Origin: JBGPJM01 sp041485385
Lineage (GTDB): Bacteria > Planctomycetota > Phycisphaerae > Phycisphaerales > UBA1924
Assembly (NCBI GenBank): GCA_041485385.1
Contig: JBGPJM010000097.1
Span: forward strand, 1 to 16,724
Direction: 5' to 3'
Length of the DNA stretch: 16,724 nucleotides
A program made the position numbers and the translations under genes. Positions 7,986 through 13,972 of this stretch are shown here, piece after piece. Within the stretch, counting starts at the first letter, position 1. Each line of letters starts with the position of its first letter. A model generated the notes under the pieces. That model did no database searches. It was given only the letters and a program-made list of their open reading frames with translations, and was not told the DNA's origin.

Positions 7986-8702
7986 ATGACCAGCGGAGCG
8001 AAGTTCTTCATCATCGTCGCGGCGATCGGCGTGGTGGCCGCGACGGCCGCCGTGTTGATCCTCAAGAATCCGGCGTCGCCGGCACCGGGCAACGGGCCGC
8101 CCCCTGGTGTCGTCGTCGAGCAGCCACGATCCTCCGACGATCCGACCATGCCGGACAACTTCGTCTCGGAGTTGGTCATCCCGTCGTTCAAGCTCGTTGA
8201 CCAGGACGGCAAGCCGGTGAGCAACGAAATCTTCAGCGGGTGCGTCACGGTCATCGACTTCGTCTTCACGCACTGCCCGTTCATCTGCCCCACGTTGACG
8301 GGGACGATGTCGTCGATGGCCGACAAGCTCGCCGGGACGCCGGTGCGGTTCGCCAGCTTCAGCGTGGACCCGGAGCGGGACACGCCCGAGCGCCTCCGCG
8401 AGTACGCTCGCCTCAACGGGATCGACCTCGCGCGCTGGGCATTCATCACCGGCGACAAGGCGGTCATCTGGGGGATCCTGAACGACGGCATCAAGTGGGC
8501 CATCGAGGAGCGCCCCGAGCAGGTGATCGATCTGCCGGACGGGACCAAGATGAGCAACATCCGCCACCCCGCCTGGCTCGCACTGGTCGGCCCCGACGGG
8601 CGCCTGCTGAGCATGTGCACCGACATCCAGGACCAGGCGCAGCTCGAGAAGTTCACGGCGAGGGCGCGGGCGGCGGCCGAGCGGCTGGCGCCAAGAAAAT
8701 AG
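7986..8702 (+). CDS. SCO1/SenC-type copper chaperone for cytochrome oxidase
   Basis: SCO proteins deliver copper to, or keep reduced, the CuA site of cytochrome c oxidase on the outer face of the inner membrane. The 238-residue protein starts with one N-terminal hydrophobic helix (about 7-26) that would serve as membrane anchor, then a Pro/Gly-rich linker (28-45) and a thioredoxin-fold domain. The copper-binding CxxxC is in FTHCPFICPTL (Cys 97, Cys 101), and the conserved distal histidine is His 194 in NIRHPAW, followed by LVGPDGR. SFSVDPERDTPE (125-136) is also a strong family match. The frame stays open upstream through ctaB, but the ATG at 7986, just after ctaB, gives the proper anchor and length. 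It is probably co-transcribed with ctaB. Confidence 0.94.
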   Translation: MTSGAKFFIIVAAIGVVAATAAVLILKNPASPAPGNGPPPGVVVEQPRSSDDPTMPDNFVSELVIPSFKLVDQDGKPVSNEIFSGCVTVIDFVFTHCPFICPTLTGTMSSMADKLAGTPVRFASFSVDPERDTPERLREYARLNGIDLARWAFITGDKAVIWGILNDGIKWAIEERPEQVIDLPDGTKMSNIRHPAWLALVGPDGRLLSMCTDIQDQAQLEKFTARARAAAERLAPRK

Positions 8703-8786
8703 ACGATCCCACTCGTCGCTGTCAGCGCCCGATCGATCGGCGGGACTTCGGCGTCACGAGCCGGGCGTTCCCACCCCGCGCCAGTG

Positions 8787-8960
8787 TCAACTGGGCTGCA
8801 GCTGCTCTTCGGCCGGGCGATTCTTCATCGAGTTGCTGAACTCACTGGTCCCCCTCAGGTCCGCCATGAGGGCGAGCAGCCTGTTCCGGCACCGCGCTTT
8901 CGCCAAGCTCACCTCTTCGGGCGATGGCTCGCCCAGCGGGCCCGCTGCACAGTCCTTCAT
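8787..8960 (-). CDS. Small overlapping ORF, or frameshifted C-terminus of the sigma factor
   Basis: This 57-codon frame starts at an ATG inside the sigma factor gene and overlaps its last 119 bases, shifted by +1. It contains no recognised domain; the central part (SPEEVSLAKARCRNRLLALM) looks helical. By hand count 48 of 57 sense codons end in G or C (84%), against 22 of 39 (56%) for the sigma frame over the overlap, which favours this frame as the coding one. The ATG follows directly on a run of four C (GGCCCCGATG). Losing one C would join the two frames into a single longer sigma factor reading HIGPMKDC at the junction. It may therefore be a separate translationally coupled gene or the true sigma C-terminus. 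There is no convincing Shine-Dalgarno sequence before the ATG. Confidence 0.45.
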   Translation of the reverse strand: MKDCAAGPLGEPSPEEVSLAKARCRNRLLALMADLRGTSEFSNSMKNRPAEEQLQPS

Positions 8961-9459
8961 CGGGGCCGATGTGATCTTTGAGCTTCTGGATTCCACGGTG
9001 CTTCCAGTTGTTGATGGTCGAGACCTGCACACCCAACGACCGGGCGGCGTCCTCGTAGCTCAAGCCTTCGCAGACTATGAGACGTACGGCCGCCCGCTCG
9101 TCACTACTGAGCCGATCCATCGCGGCCGTAACCCGCGTGTCATCGATCTCGGAATGAGGACGGGCAGCCTTGGCCCCTGAACGAGCGACGGAATCCCTCG
9201 CAAGGTCGCCTTTGATGTTCTCCCATCCTCGCCGGCGCTGGTGCCGTCGCTTGAGGAGATTGTCAGCGATCTTAATAAGATAACTCACCGACAACTGCTT
9301 CTTTTCAAAATCCTGAAGAGAAAGCAGGCGGACGAACACTTCTTGCGCGATTTCCTCCGCAAGCTCGGCGTCCACCGAACGACGGGCGAACCGATAGACC
9401 CGTTCAAAGGAACTCTCGAACAGGTCCAACACCACGGCGCACTGTCGTTCTGTCGCCAT
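8842..9459 (-). CDS. ECF-type RNA polymerase sigma factor
   Basis: A 205-residue sigma-70-family protein of the extracytoplasmic-function type, directing RNA polymerase to alternative promoters. Region 2 is visible at about 15-75 (FERVYRFARRSVDAELAEEI, then AQEVFVRLL and a basic stretch KRRHQRRRG). Region 4 lies at 116-163 (LSSDERAAVRLIVCEGLSYE, then a DAARSLGVQVSTINNWKHRG helix-turn-helix). Regions 1 and 3 are absent, as expected. The last 40 residues look unnatural and may be out of frame (see the overlapping ORF). Base composition is lower than in neighbouring genes: 9241-9360 is about 48% GC by hand count. An IS66-family element sits immediately upstream, and its target duplication includes this ATG, so the native promoter and RBS are displaced. 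A weak GAAGAG in the element end, five bases before the ATG, could still allow translation. No anti-sigma gene is recognisable nearby. Confidence 0.9.
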   Translation of the reverse strand: MATERQCAVVLDLFESSFERVYRFARRSVDAELAEEIAQEVFVRLLSLQDFEKKQLSVSYLIKIADNLLKRRHQRRRGWENIKGDLARDSVARSGAKAARPHSEIDDTRVTAAMDRLSSDERAAVRLIVCEGLSYEDAARSLGVQVSTINNWKHRGIQKLKDHIGPDEGLCSGPAGRAIARRGELGESAVPEQAARPHGGPEGDQ

Positions 9460-9460
9460 C
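9453..9460. repeat. Target site duplication, left copy
   Basis: TCGCCATC immediately outside the left end of the IS element, identical to 10984-10991. Eight bases is the duplication length known for IS66-family elements. The CAT within it is the reverse complement of the sigma factor start codon. Confidence 0.93.
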
Positions 9461-9483
9461 GTAACTCTTCAGCCGCGTGCAAC
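9461..9483 (+). repeat. Left terminal inverted repeat of the IS element
   Basis: Begins GTAACTCTTCAGCC and ends TGCAAC. It pairs with 10961-10983 at 19 of 23 positions; the mismatches are at position 4 and positions 15-17. Confidence 0.92.
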
Positions 9484-9548
9484 GGCGTTATCCGAACAGC
9501 GCCCGAGTAGCGCGACGATCTTCGCGCGGATATTGATTGTTCGTGGGC

Positions 9549-10526
9549 ATGGACGCCGCGGACATGTCGGAGATCCGGACGATCATCATCGCGGCGGTGC
9601 GAGGCGAGTTGACCATGGGGGCTGCGCGGCGCGCCGCGGAGTTCGGGGTGGAGGCCGCGGCGGCGGTCATGCTGGCGGCCAGCGGGCGGATCGCGGAGTT
9701 GCAGGGGAAGACCAGTTCGGGCGCGGGCCCGCACACACCCTCGGGCGCGATCCCGCCCTACGCCAAGGGCGACACGAAGCGGAAGCGGCGCGGCAGGCCC
9801 GGCGCCCGCTGCGGTCACGACGGTCATCGCCGGCCGGCGCCGCCAAGCATCGACCGTCGCGAAGAGGTTGCGCCGATCACGACCTGCCCCGACTGCCACG
9901 GTCCGGTGCTCCCGGTGCGCAAGCGTCGCCGCCGGACCGTCGAAGACATCCCGCCGGACCTCAAGGCCCAGGCGGTCGAGTACTCGATCCCGCAGCACTG
10001 GTGCCCCTGCTGCCGCAAGCACGTCGAGCCGGGCGTGGCCGCGGCGATGCCCAACGCCACGCTGGGGAACGGGGTGGTGGCGCTCACGACGGTGATGCAC
10101 TACGGGCTCGGGCTGACGATCGACCAGGTACGCGAGATCTTCGCCAGCCACCTGCGGACACCGCTGAGCGCCGGGGGCTTGGTGGACCTGTGGCGGCGGG
10201 CGGGCGGGGTGTTCCTTCCGTGGTACCAGGAGATCGGCGAGCAGGCCAGGGCCGCGGCGACGCTGCACGCCGACGAGACCAGTTGGCGTGTGGACGGCGA
10301 CACGCACTGGCTGTGGTGCTTCTGCAACCACCACAACTGCTGCTACCTGATCGATCACAGCCGCGGGACCGAGGCGCTGCGGAAGTTCTTCACCGAGGCG
10401 TTCAAGGGCGTCCTGATGAGCGACTTCTGGGGTCCGTACCAGTCGGTGGCGCTGGAGCAAGGAGGTGAGCGGCAGTGCTGCCGCACAAGCCGCCGGACCG
10501 GGCCAAGGAGTGGTGCGGCTTCGTGA
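9549..10526 (+). CDS. tnpC: IS66-type transposase TnpC, N-terminal fragment (frame broken)
   Basis: This frame holds the front two thirds of an IS66 transposase. Counted from the ATG at 9549, a helical N-terminus (1-55) leads into a basic linker (KRKRRGRPGA). A Cys4 zinc-finger region follows (TTCPDCHGPVLPVR, then WCPCCRKHVEPG), typical of the zf-IS66 domain. The DDE catalytic core starts at LHADETSWRVDG, which gives the first Asp, and MSDFWGPYQ gives the second. After QGGERQC the frame departs from the family, where a segment like CLxHLLREL is expected, and it stops at 10526. The rest continues in the -1 frame from 10475. TTG 9537 and GTG 9543 are alternative starts; no clear Shine-Dalgarno sequence precedes any of them. 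As it stands, this fragment lacks the catalytic Glu and should be inactive alone. Confidence 0.88.
   Translation: MDAADMSEIRTIIIAAVRGELTMGAARRAAEFGVEAAAAVMLAASGRIAELQGKTSSGAGPHTPSGAIPPYAKGDTKRKRRGRPGARCGHDGHRRPAPPSIDRREEVAPITTCPDCHGPVLPVRKRRRRTVEDIPPDLKAQAVEYSIPQHWCPCCRKHVEPGVAAAMPNATLGNGVVALTTVMHYGLGLTIDQVREIFASHLRTPLSAGGLVDLWRRAGGVFLPWYQEIGEQARAAATLHADETSWRVDGDTHWLWCFCNHHNCCYLIDHSRGTEALRKFFTEAFKGVLMSDFWGPYQSVALEQGGERQCCRTSRRTGPRSGAAS
10459..10468 (+). promoter_or_regulatory. Full-length Shine-Dalgarno sequence at the transposase frame junction
   Basis: AAGGAGGTGA matches the anti-Shine-Dalgarno sequence over ten bases and lies six bases before the GTG at 10475, which opens the second transposase frame. 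It codes for QGGE in the first frame, so it could be a chance match. It could also drive internal initiation or stimulate a -1 frameshift. Confidence 0.5.
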
Positions 10527-10975
10527 AGATGCTGCGGCGATTGATCAGGGACGGGATCCGCCTGCGCCGACGCGCCGGCTTCACGCCGGAGAAGCACGCG
10601 GGCCGGATCGGTCGGATCGATCAGCGGCTGATCGCCCTGGCCCAGGGCCGGTACGAGGACCCCGACGCCGGACGCCTGGCGGCGCGGCTGTCACGCCACC
10701 GCGACGAGCTGTTCACGTTCCTGGACCGGCCCGAGGCGTCGTGGGAGAACAACTTCGCCGAGCGGCAGATCCGCCCGGCGGTGATCCTGCGGAAGAACAG
10801 CCAGTGCAACCGGAGCCAGCGCGGCGCCGCGACTCAGGCCGTGCTGATGAGCGTGTACCGCACCCTCAAGCTCCGCGGCCACGACCCCCTTGCCCAGATC
10901 CAACAGGCCCTGCGCGCGTGGTCCCAAACCGGTCACCTCCCGCCCATGCCCGAGCCGGTGGTTGCAGAGGGCTGA
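10475..10975 (+). CDS. tnpC: IS66-type transposase TnpC, C-terminal fragment
   Basis: The 166 residues contain the back third of the IS66 catalytic domain. The helical segment RAKEWCGFVKMLRRLIRDG is followed by the catalytic glutamate signature SWENNFAERQIRPAV (residues 90-104), with Glu 92 or 97 as the third acidic residue, and RKNSQCNRSQRGA, characteristic of the family end. It overlaps the first fragment by 52 bases and is in the -1 frame relative to it. Relative to the family, about 9-15 residues around the HLLREL helix appear to be missing at the junction, so a single out-of-frame deletion is the simplest explanation. Microhomology between TGC repeats could have produced it. A GTG start with a strong RBS exists, so the fragment may still be translated. 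The stop codon lies in the right inverted repeat. Confidence 0.85.
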   Translation: MLPHKPPDRAKEWCGFVKMLRRLIRDGIRLRRRAGFTPEKHAGRIGRIDQRLIALAQGRYEDPDAGRLAARLSRHRDELFTFLDRPEASWENNFAERQIRPAVILRKNSQCNRSQRGAATQAVLMSVYRTLKLRGHDPLAQIQQALRAWSQTGHLPPMPEPVVAEG

Positions 10976-10983
10976 AGAGCTAC
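10961..10983 (-). repeat. Right terminal inverted repeat of the IS element
   Basis: Read on the minus strand it begins GTAGCTCTTCAGCC and ends TGCAAC, matching the left repeat at 19 of 23 positions. The transposase stop codon (10973-10975) lies within it. Confidence 0.92.
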
Positions 10984-10991
10984 TCGCCATC
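10984..10991. repeat. Target site duplication, right copy
   Basis: TCGCCATC immediately outside the right end of the IS, identical to 9453-9460. It retains a copy of the sigma factor ATG on the minus strand (10990-10988), with the presumed native RBS GGAG at 11002-10999. Confidence 0.93.
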
Positions 10992-11465
10992 CAAGACGCT
11001 CCAACGCAGGCGCTCGCTCTGTGGTCATGGAAGCAAGACCCGTCGTCGCGTCCCTGTTCGCCGAGGTTGCCGGATCCCAGAAGGACCGGTCGCGAGAACG
11101 GCATCAGAACCCACCCGATCGTCGCCCGACGTCCCACCAACAGGCCGTTGCCCGGGGGCGGAGCTCCCGAGACAAGGCGAGACGCTACGTTCGTCACGAG
11201 GCGAGTCAACACACCCCGCCGCAAAGACACACGAAATCGGTGTTCCAACTGAAAGCGCAAACTCACTCGCCGCTTGTCATGGGCCAAGCCGTTCAAACCC
11301 TACTTTCCCAGCTACGACGTCTCAAGAAAACTCCGTCCGCCCCGTGTTCAAGGATGCACGCAGGGCGCGGCGGATGCGCGATTAGTGCGCGATCATTCCG
11401 CCGCCGCGCAAGGACGCCCGACGAAACGAGTGATCGCCAAAGGACCGGACGCGACCGACAGCCAC
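10992..11465. other. Non-coding stretch; former upstream region of the sigma factor gene
   Basis: No convincing gene is visible. The overlapping open frames have no recognisable domains. If the IS is removed, this DNA lies directly upstream of the minus-strand sigma gene. It begins with a plausible native RBS (GGAG at 11002-10999, eight bases before the ATG copy) and should hold the gene's native promoter. Part of it (11221-11340) is about 52% GC by hand count, as low as the sigma gene itself and below the flanks. I could not pick a credible -35/-10 pair; a TTGACT near 11215 on the minus strand has no good partner. Confidence 0.5.
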
Positions 11466-11470
11466 GGAGG
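11466..11470 (+). promoter_or_regulatory. Ribosome binding site candidate before ATG 11478
   Basis: GGAGG seven bases before the ATG at 11478. It is the main support for that start, since the frame is open much further upstream. Confidence 0.4.
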
Positions 11471-11477
11471 CAGCGGC

Positions 11478-12071
11478 ATGGAACGCCGGAGATTCGCCAG
11501 GGACGGCGAGAACACAGCAACGACCACGCGTCCAACATCGGCGGGAGCCCCGAGCCGTGCCCCTGCCCTGGGCTCCCGCTTCTTTTCCTGCTCCTCGGCA
11601 TCATGTCGTTCCAACGGTGGCTCCGCGCAGAACCCCTTCTGTTTCTGGCTCGGGTCGGTCGGGCCCGACAGGCGCGCCCGCCTGGCCGAGCGCGTCCTGC
11701 GGAGGGCACGGGACCTTACCGGCGTCGAGCCGGGCCGCGCCGACGACGAGACCCTTCGTGAGGCGATCCTTATGGAATACGCGTCGGACCTGGGACTCTG
11801 CCCCGCCGAGCTGAACTGGGTACTGGACGACGCCATGGCGTTGACCGACCAGGCCGCGACCTGGCTTCGCGTCGAACTCATGCTCGCCGATGCCTCGGCC
11901 TGCGCCAGCCAGGCCTACCTGGAGCTGATGCCCGCCGTCGGCGCCGCGGCGTCGATTACGCTGCGCGCCGCCCGCCTTCTCGTTTCCGCCGATCGTTCCC
12001 GCTCGCGAGCCCACCTTCCCGGCGCACGCCGCGACCCCCAGTTCTCCATCGCCATGCACTCCCTTGCCTGA
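11478..12071 (+). CDS. Hypothetical protein, unrecognised
   Basis: No family is recognised. From the ATG at 11478 (GGAGG seven bases upstream) the frame gives 197 residues. The first 60 or so are low-complexity and Ser/Thr/Ala-rich, and the underlying DNA contains a terminator-like hairpin at 11541-11586, which makes them doubtful. From about residue 60 (GPDRRARLAERVLRRARDLT onward) the sequence looks like a genuine helical protein, with strong G/C preference at third codon positions and segments such as EAILMEYASDLGLCPAELNW and DQAATWLRVELMLADASACA. A later start, for example the ATG GAA TAC near 11772, is possible. No signal peptide or long membrane helix is certain; a moderately hydrophobic stretch (AVGAAASITLRAARLLV) sits near the C-terminus. 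It lies between the displaced sigma upstream region and the convergent pepP. Confidence 0.45.
   Translation: MERRRFARDGENTATTTRPTSAGAPSRAPALGSRFFSCSSASCRSNGGSAQNPFCFWLGSVGPDRRARLAERVLRRARDLTGVEPGRADDETLREAILMEYASDLGLCPAELNWVLDDAMALTDQAATWLRVELMLADASACASQAYLELMPAVGAAASITLRAARLLVSADRSRSRAHLPGARRDPQFSIAMHSLA
11541..11586 (+). terminator. Rho-independent terminator-like hairpin
   Basis: A perfect 10-bp GC-rich stem, GCGGGAGCCC (11541-11550) with GGGCTCCCGC (11570-11579), has a 19-base loop and is followed by TTCTTTT. The T-tract is on the plus-strand side only, so it would end plus-strand transcripts. It lies inside the hypothetical ORF starting at 11478. Either that ORF starts later, or the hairpin ends an unseen short transcript, or it is fortuitous. 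Confidence 0.5.
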
Positions 12072-12224
12072 TGGGCGTGCCCCCGCGCACGGCGCTACCT
12101 GCACGAGACTCCTTCTTCTCCCCCGCAGCCAGGTCGACCCGCCGAAATGGAAACGGCGCAAGACGTGAGCTGCGTGGGAGTTTTTCGTTCGTGCAGCGCG
12201 CCGTACTTCCCGAACGCAGATCGC

Positions 12225-13466
12225 TCACCTCGCCCCCCTCCGCATGGCGGCCTCGATCTCCTCGACCGTCTTGGGGATCATCGCGGTAAGGTCGCGGCAG
12301 CCCGTGCTGGTCACGACCACCTCGTCCTCGATACGGATGCCCATCTTCTTCTCCGGCAGGTAGATCCCCGGCTCGATCGTGATGATCATGCCGGCCTTGA
12401 GCGGGCCGTCCGGGGTCACGTCGTGCACCTCCATGCCCAGCTGGTGCCCGATGCCGTGCATGTAGGCGTCGCCATACCCCGCCCTCTCGATCACGTCCCG
12501 CGCCGCCTGGTCGACCCGGTGCATTCGTGCGCCCGGGCGGACCGCCCTGATAGCCGCGAGCTGCGCCCTCAGCACGATGTTGTAGATCTCCCGCTGCTCC
12601 CGCGTGAACCTGCCACTGACGGGGAACGTGCGGGTGACGTCTGCCGCATACCCGGCGTACTCGGCGCCCGAATCGATCACCATCAGCTCACCCGGGGCGC
12701 CGACGCCGCTGTTGTCCATGTAGTGCAGCACCGTGCCGCTCAGCCCCGCGCCGACGATCGAGTTGTACGCCGGGCCGATCGCGCCGTGCTCGCGGTAGAC
12801 GTTCTCCATCGTCTGCTGCACGGCCATCTCGGTCACGCCCGGACGGATCACCCGCACGGCAGCGTCGTACCCCGCGGCCGTCGCCAGGATCGCCCTCTTC
12901 ATCAGCACCAGTTCCGCGCGCGACTTGATCGCACGGAGCGAGGGCAGCAGGTCCGTCTGGTCCTCGATGCCCGCGCCGGGCACCCGTTCGCAGACCTTCC
13001 GGAAGATCGTCAGGTCGGGCGAGATGCTATCGGTGTGCGCGGCGAACGGGTGCAGGCAGGCCAGCCTCTTCGCGCGCCGGACGGCCTGCGCCAGGAGCAT
13101 CGGCAGGGTATTGGCCCGCATCACGGCCTGGAATCCCAGCCTCCTCCGCAGCGATTCGGAGATCTCCTGGCGGTAACCGTCCCAACGCTCGGCCTCGGGA
13201 TTAAGCGGACGGAGCAAGAGGATGCACCGGCGCTTCGGGTTCTCGGCGGTCGGATCAAAGAGCACCGCCGCGCCGGATTCGTTCTCCAGGCCGGTCAGGT
13301 ACAGAAAGTTGAAGTCCGGCCGCCACTTGCCTAACAGCGGCGGGGCGCCCTCGCCGGCGAGCACCATCCCGACCGCCCCCTTCAGCCCCCGGAGCACCCG
13401 CTCTCGCCTGGCCACGTATTCGCTGAGCGGGATCCGCGGCTTGACCGTCGTGACTGTCTCCATCAT
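12225..13466 (-). CDS. pepP: M24 family Xaa-Pro aminopeptidase (aminopeptidase P)
   Basis: Aminopeptidase P cleaves the N-terminal residue from peptides with proline in second position, using two Mn2+ ions. From the ATG at 13466 the protein has 413 residues, with an AMP_N-type N-terminal domain (about 10-150, including DFNFLYLTGLENESGAAVLF) and a pita-bread M24 catalytic domain. All five metal ligands are visible: Asp 265 (MVIDSGAEY), Asp 276 (AADVTRTFP), His 341 (GIGHQLGMEVHD), Glu 365 (TIEPGIYLP) and Glu 380 (RIEDEVVV). His 248 in VLHYMDN fits the substrate-binding site. The frame is open to an upstream start at 13541, but that extension has no family similarity. It follows tilS and the pseudo-receiver gene on the same strand after 98 bases, and may share their transcript or have its own promoter. 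Confidence 0.94.
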   Translation of the reverse strand: MMETVTTVKPRIPLSEYVARRERVLRGLKGAVGMVLAGEGAPPLLGKWRPDFNFLYLTGLENESGAAVLFDPTAENPKRRCILLLRPLNPEAERWDGYRQEISESLRRRLGFQAVMRANTLPMLLAQAVRRAKRLACLHPFAAHTDSISPDLTIFRKVCERVPGAGIEDQTDLLPSLRAIKSRAELVLMKRAILATAAGYDAAVRVIRPGVTEMAVQQTMENVYREHGAIGPAYNSIVGAGLSGTVLHYMDNSGVGAPGELMVIDSGAEYAGYAADVTRTFPVSGRFTREQREIYNIVLRAQLAAIRAVRPGARMHRVDQAARDVIERAGYGDAYMHGIGHQLGMEVHDVTPDGPLKAGMIITIEPGIYLPEKKMGIRIEDEVVVTSTGCRDLTAMIPKTVEEIEAAMRRGAR

Positions 13467-13564
13467 GGTGCACAGCGTACCGAGATCGCCCGCGCAGGTT
13501 TCCGCCAAGGCCCCGCGTGGGCGCAGGGTCCATGTGCGCATGTTCGCCCGTTCCGCACTCTTGC

Positions 13565-13972
13565 TCAGGAGTGCTGCTCTCCACCCCGACCCGCGATCGC
13601 CTGGGCCAACCGCCGGCGTGCGAGCTCGCTGTTGGCGTCCTTCTTCCCGAACCCCGGCGCGGCCCCCGCTTCCTCGGCCTCCGCCTGCGCCTCCGGAAGG
13701 TTGCTCACCAGCATTATCGCCGGCCCGCCGCTCTCGCGTGCGCTCGCCAGTTCCCGGATCAGCTCGATCCCCCCCAGCCCGTCGAACTCCCCGTCCAGCA
13801 CGCGGTTGACCAGCAGCACGGCGGCGCCCTCCTTGGCGCGGTCCAGCGCGACGCGGTCGCTCACCATCTCCACACTCGCGCCCGACACCGCGCGCCCGAC
13901 CGCGCTGCGGAGCATGAACGCATCCGGCCCGCAGTGGCCTACCAGCACGATCCGCAGCGAGGTCTCGCTCAT
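13565..13972 (-). CDS. Degenerate response-regulator receiver domain protein
   Basis: A stand-alone 135-residue protein with the layout of a CheY-like receiver: strand 1 LRIVLVGHCGPDAF (6-19), strand 3 AAVLLVNRVLDG (50-61), then GGIELIREL, strand 4 PAIMLVSN and a lysine in GFGKKDA near the usual strand-5 position. Two key features are missing. The acidic pair that binds Mg2+ after strand 1 is replaced by Gly-His-Cys, and Asn 56 stands where the phospho-accepting Asp is expected. It is therefore probably not phosphorylated by the standard route; Asp 60 or 64 could only substitute in a changed geometry. There is no output domain. Its ATG overlaps the tilS stop (ATGA), so the two are translationally coupled. 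Function is unknown; a protein-interaction or pseudo-receiver role is an inference. Confidence 0.72.
   Translation of the reverse strand: MSETSLRIVLVGHCGPDAFMLRSAVGRAVSGASVEMVSDRVALDRAKEGAAVLLVNRVLDGEFDGLGGIELIRELASARESGGPAIMLVSNLPEAQAEAEEAGAAPGFGKKDANSELARRRLAQAIAGRGGEQHS

Larger units (their letters stand above)
9461..10983 (+). mobile_element. IS66-family insertion sequence, 1523 bp
   Basis: The boundaries follow from three agreeing signals. First, terminal inverted repeats: the left end GTAACTCTTCAGCC and the right end (reverse complement) GTAGCTCTTCAGCC both continue to TGCAAC, with 19 of 23 positions identical. Second, a perfect 8-bp target duplication TCGCCATC flanks these ends. Third, the interior encodes an IS66-type TnpC. 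IS66-family ends characteristically begin GTAA. No tnpA or tnpB accessory gene fits in the element, so it resembles the short single-gene (ISBst12-like) subgroup. The transposase stop lies within the right repeat. The transposase is split by a frame change, so the copy is probably unable to move on its own. The insertion point is immediately upstream of the sigma factor gene. Confidence 0.93.

Noticed and set aside
8725..8750. CCGATCGATCGG palindrome downstream of the SCO gene as a terminator or operator
   Set aside because: It is a short tandem GATC palindrome without loop or T-tract. It could arise by chance, and no regulator is implied.
9503..9510. CGAGTAGC near the left end matching the right flank as an alternative inverted repeat
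   Set aside because: It matches only eight bases, would extend into the right-hand duplication, and is inferior to the 19/23 repeat flanked by a perfect duplication.
11095..11140. A tRNA-like remnant (plus-strand translation gives NGIRTH, often seen from antisense tRNA T-arms)
   Set aside because: The minus-strand loop reads TTCTGAT rather than TTCRANY, and no acceptor, D or anticodon stems could be paired.
10691..11296. A 201-codon minus-strand frame as an N-terminal extension of the original sigma factor
   Set aside because: The upstream in-frame residues show no sigma similarity, and the ATG in the duplication has a good RBS and gives a normal ECF N-terminus.
12147..13334. A 395-codon plus-strand frame opposite pepP
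   Set aside because: It is fully antisense to an M24 peptidase with all metal ligands and has no recognisable motif.
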